From Typhlomys cinereus (Eukaryota > Chordata > Mammalia > Rodentia > Platacanthomyidae), in the NCBI GenBank assembly GCA_023101885.1, contig JALPQD010000359.1, forward strand, positions 310,001-374,000: a stretch of 64,000 nt of DNA, given 5' to 3'. A program made the translations under genes and the position numbers. The notes under the pieces are model-generated. The model saw only the letters and a program-made list of their open reading frames with translations. It did no database searches and had not been told where the DNA came from. This document shows, in pieces, positions 57,213 to 64,000 of the stretch. Numbering within the stretch: the stretch's first letter is position 1; each line of letters begins with the position of its first letter.

Positions 57213-57530
57213 TGGGGTTTAAGATATGGTATAGTACATAAAGTGCTTGCCTTGCAAGCAGAAGGACTTGAGTTCAATTCCATGCATGTAATCTCAGGAC
57301 TAGAGAGATAGAGGCAGGAGGATTCTCAGAGCTCACTACTGAGCCAGTCTAGTCTAATTGGTGATCTCCAAGACAGTAAGTGATTTTGTCACAGAACAAA
57401 CAAACAAAAGATGAAGAACAACATTTCTGAGGAATGATACCCTAAGCAGTCCTCTAGTTTCGAGAGTCATGCATGCACACACCTATACATACATATGTGC
57501 ACATGTACCTACACACAAACTCATGCATTA
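57213..57530 (+). mobile_element. B4: B4 (ID-B1 composite) SINE, sense
   Basis: The ID-like head AAAGTGCTTGCCTTGCAAGC is followed by a B1-like half (AGATAGAGGCAGGAGGATTC, ACTGAGCCAGTCTAG) and a CA-rich end near 57475-57530. Confidence 0.75.
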
Positions 57531-57724
57531 CCCAAGAAAAAATAAAGCACACTTACATACTACTTGATAACTTAGGATTTGTGTTTATTAAGTTGTTAAA
57601 AAAGTGATCTTAAGTAAATAAAAAACTCGAGAGGTTGAATGCATGATTAATTTTATCATTAATCATTCACTTCACACTATAAGTTGTACTGAAAGAATAA
57701 TTAGATTAATATATCTTTGTTAAT

Positions 57725-57870
57725 TATTATCTATGTGATAAACTACTCTAAAACCTTTTCAAGTATTATGTGTTTTAATCTCAAACAATCCAAGGAAGTA
57801 TAAGCTACTATTATTTTCATTTTATAAAAAATTTGACCAAGGCCATGCAGATAATGAATCATAAAACTGT
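57725..57870 (-). mobile_element. MIR: MIR SINE, antisense
   Basis: TGTGTTTTAATCTCAAACAA, ATTTTCATTTTATAAAAAAT and CCAAGGCCATGCAGATAATG follow the reversed MIR core. Confidence 0.6.
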
Positions 57871-57877
57871 ATTGGAG

Positions 57878-58195
57878 GAGCTGGAGAGGTGGCTCAGGGG
57901 TTAAGCCCCTGCCTTGCAGGCAGAAGGTCCTGAGTTTGGATCCTAGACCTCATGTATGGACGCCGGGCAGAAGCGGGGGATGGGGGGAGGCGCGGCCCCG
58001 GCGGCCTGGGCAGCCCGGGCGGCCTGGGCCTGCATGTCCTGGTCCTGGTAGGGCGGAGCCTGTGAATCCCAGGGCAGAGTAAACAAGGAGGAGGTGGAGG
58101 CGTCCATGGTGGTTCCCGAATTCGCCCGTGATTCTATACACACATACACACACACACACACACGCACACACGCACAATTAAATAAAAAAAAAAAA
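57878..58195 (+). mobile_element. DIP-like SINE, young CpG-rich subfamily with extra GC block
   Basis: The head GAGCTGGAGAGGTGGCTCAG is followed by the same young-subfamily text as the 13.1-kb copy, then (CA)n and an A11 tail. Between AGAAGCGGGG and GTCCTGGTCCTGG it carries about 60 bp of GC-rich sequence with repeated CGGCCTGGG-like units that the 13.1-kb copy lacks. Confidence 0.87.
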
Positions 58196-59227
58196 ACTAT
58201 TAGAGTGCAGGTGCTTTAATTTGAATCTTTGGCTTAGATAAATCATTATGTTGTTTCCTCAAAGGCATTTTCACATGACAGCAAGTGAAAACCAGATGAA
58301 AATAATCCCACTTATAAGTCACGACGTATCTGAAAAATAGCTGTATTAGAAATATACAAGATTAAATGAAGAGAATACACAGTACGGTGATGAGCCAAAA
58401 ATAAGATTAGCACTAATGTTTTTATTGCATTCTTTTATTAGAATCATAAATGTTATTTAGATGTTATGTTCCCTAGACCAATTTATAAATTTAATACAAT
58501 TCCATTTAGAACTTGAAAGAATCTCCTGAAAGAGAGCTTAAATAAATAGAAGAATAAATGATCATGGAAAAACAAATTTTGAAACAAAAATGAATGAAGA
58601 ACTTGCTTTTTTTCTATGTACCAAACCATATTAAAAATCACAGTGAGGAAATCTGCTTTTCACTAAAATAGATGCTTAGAGCAGCTAAATCAATCTGAAA
58701 ATCTCCAAGAGACCGAAGCATGCAATAGTAACATTTAATAGGGAGCCATCTCATGTTGGTGGAGAAAGTCTTGATTCAGTGATTACAATAACAATTATTG
58801 AAAAAAGTTAGGGGAAATATATAAACTTTAATGTAATATACAAATAAGTAGATTAATAAAGGAAAAAGTGATGAATTAATAAAGGAAAAAACTGGAGGAA
58901 AAGGGAAGAGTCAATGCTTTCATAATATTGAATAACATGATATAAAGGAAGAAACCATAATTGAAGATTTATTGTTAGTATAAATCTTAGCTCTAAATAA
59001 AGAGAGCACTGGAAAAAAGCCCAACTAGTAACCTGGAAAGTTGGATTTTTCCACCAACAAAGCCAACTAAATTTGAGTTGTAATGTTCAAGAGAGGAGGA
59101 GAATGTTTATAATTCTTACATTTAAATAAGAGATATTTCAGAAGTTGTTTGCAGCATCTTGAATAATGTGATTCATACTAAATGTACTATCTAAAATATT
59201 AAAATGTACTATCTAAAATGTACTATC
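58196..59227. other. Unique AT-rich sequence
   Basis: Short direct repeats (TTAATAAAGGAAAAA near 58851 and 58876; AAAATGTACTATCT near 59202) are present. Nothing else recognised. Confidence 0.4.
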
Positions 59228-59668
59228 AAGATACTCCACACAAGTTAGGGCTGCAGCAGCCAGGATTGGACTTTGCTTGCATAATGGCTGACATGTCAAT
59301 GACCCCCCCCAAAGTCTAGCATGGATAACAGGGGAGAAGACTCCAGGCTTCTTAGAGGCAAGGGATTAACAGTCATAATAGAGTCCCCATACTAACGGAG
59401 AACCCAAGAAGAGGCTCTGGGCTATGCCACTGAGTGCTGAACTCTCGCTAGGGTGGAGGATTCAGAGGGAGGTTTGGTGTTCACATAAAGGGATACTCCA
59501 GGGGATTGAAGGGAGGAAGGGGGAGGCGCCCAGAGAAAAGGTAGGGGAGGGATGAAAGGAAGGGGGTAAGGGGGAGAATGCAATGGGGGACAACAAGGAA
59601 GGGGAGGGGATGGAGGTATCTATTGAGCTTGTATGATTAGGAAAAAAATAAAATGTGAGAGAAAAATG
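59228..59668 (+). mobile_element. L1: 5'-truncated L1 3' UTR, sense
   Basis: AGATACTCCACACAAGTTAG, the 3' UTR body, the G-rich tract, and an older-type end (GCTTGTATGATTAGGAAAAA). AAATGTACT recurs at both edges, a possible short TSD. Confidence 0.82.
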
Positions 59669-60884
59669 TACTCTCAGTAATAAAAATGAAATAATTTCAT
59701 TCTTACAATCTTAAATAATGCAAAAGATAATTAAAGCGAGGTTAATGCAATGATGAAATATGAAAAAAATGTTTTCTATTTTGTAGTAGAGTGTGGTACC
59801 AGGGAAACTTTTTTCTCTAGTTTTCCCCAGAATAGCTTTCCTTTTTCTGAGCATCTGTGAAAGGAAAGTTTCTATAAAGTTTAAATTTATGTGCAATATC
59901 TGAAATAGTACTAATCTATAGCCTCAGAGTTTTCACTAAAATTATTAACAAGAGAACATATTTTGGGTTGGGGTTTTGTTAGATGACTGCTGAACTCTGA
60001 GCTCCAAATTTCCGGTAGAATATGCTCTACAGTGTTCATGACCTTCTTGGACACATTCAGGGTTGTGTTTGTGTCTAACCTTTGCTCATCTCTCTGAAGG
60101 AATGCCCCCCCCACGCCCTGCCCTTCTGCCAGCAGGCTCCCAGCTGATGTAGACTCTGCATTTCATTTTGTTGCTCTTTTTTATTTGCAGACGTAAATTG
60201 TGACATTTTGTGTGATCTCCCTACTTCAATTCTTTTATCTATCCACATTAGACATGTTGCTTCCATATGATATCAAGCTTCTCCCCTGTAGGTCTTGATC
60301 TTATGGTATAGCAAATAGCCATTGCTTGTCTTTTCTACTAAGACTTTTAAGCATTCTGAAAGATGTATCCCTGACAAATATATCCTGTTGTCTGAAAATT
60401 ACTGAATCTACCAGAAAAAAGGAATACACTATGACCCTTTAACTTCTGCTAAATAAATATTTTAAAGCATGAATACTTATTCATAGATTCATCTTAGTAT
60501 GTATATTTCATCACTCCCACCCAAATAAACTCCTTAAATAGACAAATGAACTATAGAAACTTGTTTTAATTTTCTCTTGTAGGTAAGAGAAGAAAAAAAG
60601 AGATAACGTCGCCATCTTTTTTTAGATGAGTAAAAAAATCAGACAGATATGACTGCGAAAGATAAACCATACTAATTTTCATGCTAGCACAACTGTCAAT
60701 TTCTGAAGAGTGCTAGAAACAGAACAGCAACTCCCCCTTCTCCTGCCAACAAAACCTTTGTAAGTCATGATTTCTGCAAGGGAAACCAGAGAAAACAGGG
60801 TGTACAACTAGCAGAAAAGGGTGTCACAATATCTTTTGTCTCATTTTATTTTAAATATTTATCTGAGAGAGGATCTGTATCTAT
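59669..60884. other. Unique sequence
   Basis: Nothing recognised. Confidence 0.4.
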
Positions 60885-60905
60885 GCATCTCTGTCTGTCT
60901 ATCTG

Positions 60906-60959
<54 letters not shown>

Positions 60960-60960
60960 A
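60885..60960. repeat. (TCTA)n microsatellite
   Basis: TCTG/TCTA units at the left become a clean TCTA run. Confidence 0.97.
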
Positions 60961-61090
60961 TCTGTCATCTTCCTATCTATTGAGAGAAGCAGGCACAGGC
61001 ATGCCATGATGTGAGGCTGGAGGTCTGAGGGCAGCTTTGGAAAGTCAGTTTCTCTCCTTCTACCATGTGGACGTCCAGTGATAGAACTTA

Positions 61091-61945
61091 GGTGGCAGGT
61101 TTTCTTTTCTTTTCTTTTTTTTTTTAAACTGTGATTGACTTTATTATGACATGATTTTTAATTTTTTTTTATTTTTTAACTTTTTTTTTAATTTCAGCTC
61201 ATACAAACTTATTAGGTACACCAGTTCCCTCCCTCCCTCCTCCTCCCCCTGTACTCCCTGCTCCCCCTCCCCACCCCTCTCCCTCCCCATCCCCCAGTGC
61301 CTCCCACCCCAATTCCCAGAGAGTCCTTTCTTGTGCATGTCTGATTTTCCTCTGGGCCCTCCTCTCCGATGACGTACAAGGACCCAGTGGCCTTTCCCTG
61401 AACCCTTTCCCGTGTTCCCCTTAGGTATAGGAACACTGCTGTGGCTGCCAATCCTTTGCCTCCAAGGATCTTGGTGCCTTTAGCAGATGCTAGACTTTGT
61501 GAGGTCAACAGTGTGTTGGACAATGCGCAGGGCATGCAAAGTCCAATTATGATTGCTTCAGCCCTAACTAGTATAGAGTATCTTACATATCATTGCTCCT
61601 CCCATCCTTTTGCTTTTACACGCTTACCGCCCCCTCTTCCGCAAATTTCCCTGAGCTTCAAGATGGGGAGAGACTAAGCTGGCCTAGTTCTAGGTGGTTG
61701 ATATAGAGTCTCTGAAGTTCTGGATTGTGGTTTGTTGATTTTCTTTTGCAGTTTTTGCTGCTCCTGCAATGCCCTTCACTCCATGCTGGTGGGCATTGTA
61801 TGTTACCCCCTGGCCAGAGACAAAAAGCTGTTAGAGTCTTGTGATAAAAGCACATTCAAAGGTAGATATAATAAAAGTGGGAAACCACAGTAAGGGAGGG
61901 GTCTATCACCCATTTGCAAAATGGTTACCTTGGTGGCAGGTTTTC
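61091..61945 (-). mobile_element. L1: 5'-truncated L1 3' end, antisense, 14-bp TSD, two poly-A tracts
   Basis: GGTGGCAGGTTTTC is duplicated at 61091-61104 and 61932-61945. On the minus strand the older-type L1 3' end (GAGCTGAAATTAAAAAAAAA) is followed by about 60 bases that include ATCATGTCATAATAAAGTC and then a final A-tract, an apparent 3' transduction with its own AATAAA. At its 5' side the copy ends about 120 bp inside the intron-like block, and its acceptor (CTGGCCAG/GGGGT on the minus strand, boundary at 61809/61810) is intact, so it is unspliced. Confidence 0.9.
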
Positions 61946-62620
61946 AAGCAGGCACCTTACTTGCTAAATTAGTTTACTGACCCCATAGACACGTTTTAAA
62001 AAGAATGAATTATGTTTATCACTAAACCTCAGGCATCAAAATGATTGTTCATTAGCATGTGCTGTATATAAAACTCATTATCTCATTTCCTCAATCAGTA
62101 ATTAGTTCTTGAGTCCTTATCCTACTTACACTGAGTCTGGCACTATCCAAAGCACTGGTGACACAGAAGTGAAGACACTGCATAATTCTTTGACCTAACA
62201 ACATGAGAAAGCAGCACCAGAAAAAACTAATCAAGTGCTCTGAGGAGACCCCCAGAAAGTTATCACAGAAGAGATGGCTGGCAGATGGCTGGCAGATGCA
62301 TTTGACAGGGATCTAGAGACCATGCTAATATCACATGGAAACAAAAACCTGCTGCATGTACCTAAGAAGGCAAAAGTTGATGGAGTAGATGGAATCAGAG
62401 ATGGAAAATGCTGTCTGCAGTTATGTAAGGAGTTACTTATGGTAGATGCAGAAGCTCGTACTACAAGGTATGATGCATGAGAGATTTACATGTGAGATGG
62501 TACAGAGTGGGGAGTGTGTTATTAGCAAATGTCCTTGGGAAAAGTTCTGGGTTCTGACATTGGCTTCATAAGTAGGAGGAGGGTTCCTTAAGGGACTGAC
62601 CACTAGATTACCTTGGATTT
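61946..62620. other. Unique sequence
   Basis: TCTGGCACTATCCAAAGCAC near 62138 resembles a worn ancient interspersed repeat. A 10-base direct repeat (GATGGCTGGC) lies near 62273-62292. Nothing else recognised. Confidence 0.35.
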
Positions 62621-62770
62621 AAAACAACTAACCTAGTCACCTAATTCTGAGACTTTAGCCAGATTGCTCCTTGTCAAAACTCAGCTTCTACAGCTATGAA
62701 ATTGAGTCAGCAATAGGCTGTCTCACAAGATTGTCGTGAGAATGGAATAAAATACATGTCAATGAAGCAA
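62621..62770 (+). mobile_element. MIR: MIR SINE, sense
   Basis: AACTCAGCTTCTACAGCTAT followed by CTGTCTCACAAGATTGTCGT and GAGAATGGAATAAAAT follows the MIR order (CCTCAGTTTCCTCATCTGT ... GGGTTGTTGTGAGGATTAA). Confidence 0.65.
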
Positions 62771-63214
62771 ACATCCCCTCAACAATCCAGAAAGTGAAAT
62801 GAAACCCATTAATTATGGAAAGTTCTCCTCCTGTGCCTGGGATTCATAAAAACAAAGTCTTGGTAAATGCGCAGTGAGAAATCATCAATGTTTGTCATTA
62901 TAAAGACTCTCCATTTTGTTGTCGTTCACTTATTCATGTTTAGTTTCTGGAACAACTGTACTTTTAATTCATTATGGAGCTCTGGGATTCTATTGAGGGC
63001 CCTGGTTGTCAACTTTAGTTCGCTATGTTAAAAATGATCTCAGGTAATCTGTTGCAACCTGTTCAAAGGGAGCATGTTCCTGCATGTTGTTTGAGTTTGA
63101 AGGCTGCTAGGGACAGATGCGGTGTTGCAACTAATGGCTATTTTTCAGTCATGTAGATGTTATCAATCACTGAATTTCTACAATGAGTCATTAAAATATT
63201 TTTATAGTTTCTCA
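62771..63214. other. Unique sequence
   Basis: Nothing recognised. Confidence 0.4.
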
Positions 63215-63480
63215 ATTAATTGTGTATGTGTATGTGTGTGTGTGTATCATGAAGTACTGTGTTACTGGAACTCCAAGCGTGACTTCGACAATTATTCTGG
63301 ATTGCTTCTCCCTCTTTCTTTCTCTCTTTTTCACTCTTTTTTTTCTTTGCTCTGGGTTTTCTGGGCACTGCCTTTCAAGGCTGGAAGTGCAGGCTGCCAC
63401 CATTTCTGCCCAGTGTTTTTATCTGAGTGGGATCTGGGATCTGAATTCAGGTTCTTCTGCTTGGGAGGCAACATAGCAAG
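63215..63480 (-). mobile_element. DIP-like SINE, antisense
   Basis: A (TG)n start, then CTCCAAGCGTGACTTCGAC, GGATTGCTTCTCCCTC and GGATCTGAATTCAGGTTC follow the reversed family order. The tRNA-like head is cut short near 63478. Confidence 0.78.
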
Positions 63481-63700
63481 GTTTATCCTACCTTTTCTAG
63501 ATCCATCTTTGATTAACTTAGCTTGCTTTTGTTTGCAGGAATTTATATTTTGTTTTTCTATAGGAAGTTCCTATGTTAAAATGGCTTCATTTCTAATTTT
63601 TCCACCATGTGGTGGTGTGACAGCAATACCTACTCATTAGCTTGAACCTCACATTTCACTATTTTTCCAGAATAAGAACATGCATTCAAATATTCTGACA

Positions 63701-63935
63701 GAGCTGGAGAGATGGCTCAGGGTTAAGACTCTGCTTCACAAGCAGAAGGTTCTGAGTTCAGATCCCAGGTCCCACTTAAAAATGCCAGGCAGAAATGGTG
63801 CTGGCCTGAACATCTGGATCTGGTGGGCAGAACCTGGGAAATCCCAGAGTGAAGTTGAAGGGAGGTAGAAGGAATCCAGGATGATTCCTGATGTCACTCT
63901 TGGTCTTCCACAGGGACTCATAGTGCCCTCTGACA

Positions 63936-63988
<53 letters not shown>

Positions 63989-64000
63989 TACAAAGTTAAA
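63701..64000 (+). mobile_element. DIP-like SINE, sense, at the window edge
   Basis: The head GAGCTGGAGAGATGGCTCAG, GATCCCAGGTCCCACTT, TGGGAAATCCCAGAGTG and a long (CA)n (63937-63986) are present. The A-rich end may continue past the window. Confidence 0.87.

Overview
The window is mammalian nuclear DNA from a rodent. It is AT-rich and dense in repeats. B1 (7SL-derived) SINEs, ID/B4 and B3-like SINEs, MaLR/ERVL LTRs, old MIR and L1M remnants and a rodent-type monomer-driven L1 all point to Rodentia. The commonest young SINE has a B2-superfamily tRNA-like head and a (CA)n/A-rich tail but is not murid B2. It recalls the DIP family of jerboas and relatives (Dipodoidea), so a dipodoid is my best guess. 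This is inference from memory of SINE families, not a search result.

Layout. 1-4767: unique DNA, two B1s, a fragment with a retroviral tRNA-Lys-like primer site (about 2126), two 5'-truncated L1 3' ends and an LTR-like segment. 4768-10861: one full-length L1 with a 15-bp target-site duplication (TSD), a two-monomer CpG-rich 5' UTR, intact ORF1, an ORF2 broken by a single frameshift in an A8 run, and a 3' UTR. 10877-18034: SINEs, a TA microsatellite, MaLR/ERVL LTRs and a polyadenylated retrocopy with its own TSD. 18046-35536: antisense and sense L1 fragments, SINEs, microsatellites and long unannotated stretches. 37160-38760: a CpG island, the only clear host promoter, with several candidate splice donors; I cannot name its gene. 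39510-64000: old L1M, MIRs, SINEs, MaLR LTRs, two antisense L1 insertions with double poly-A tails, and a GC-rich patch near 51.4 kb with two RFX-type X-box motifs and a splice donor.

How the parts relate. ORF1p and ORF2p of elements like the 4.8-kb L1 supply the nuclease and reverse transcriptase that mobilise both L1 and the SINEs. Several insertions here carry TSDs and A-rich tails, as that mechanism predicts. No tRNA, rRNA, CRISPR array or complete host protein gene was found.

The most interesting signal is a comparison among L1 copies. The full-length element lacks a 231-bp block of 3' UTR that other copies keep. The block begins GTAAG and ends in a pyrimidine-rich stretch plus AG, and the joined ends match exactly: the element looks like a retrotransposed spliced L1 RNA with an intron missing downstream of its stop codon.
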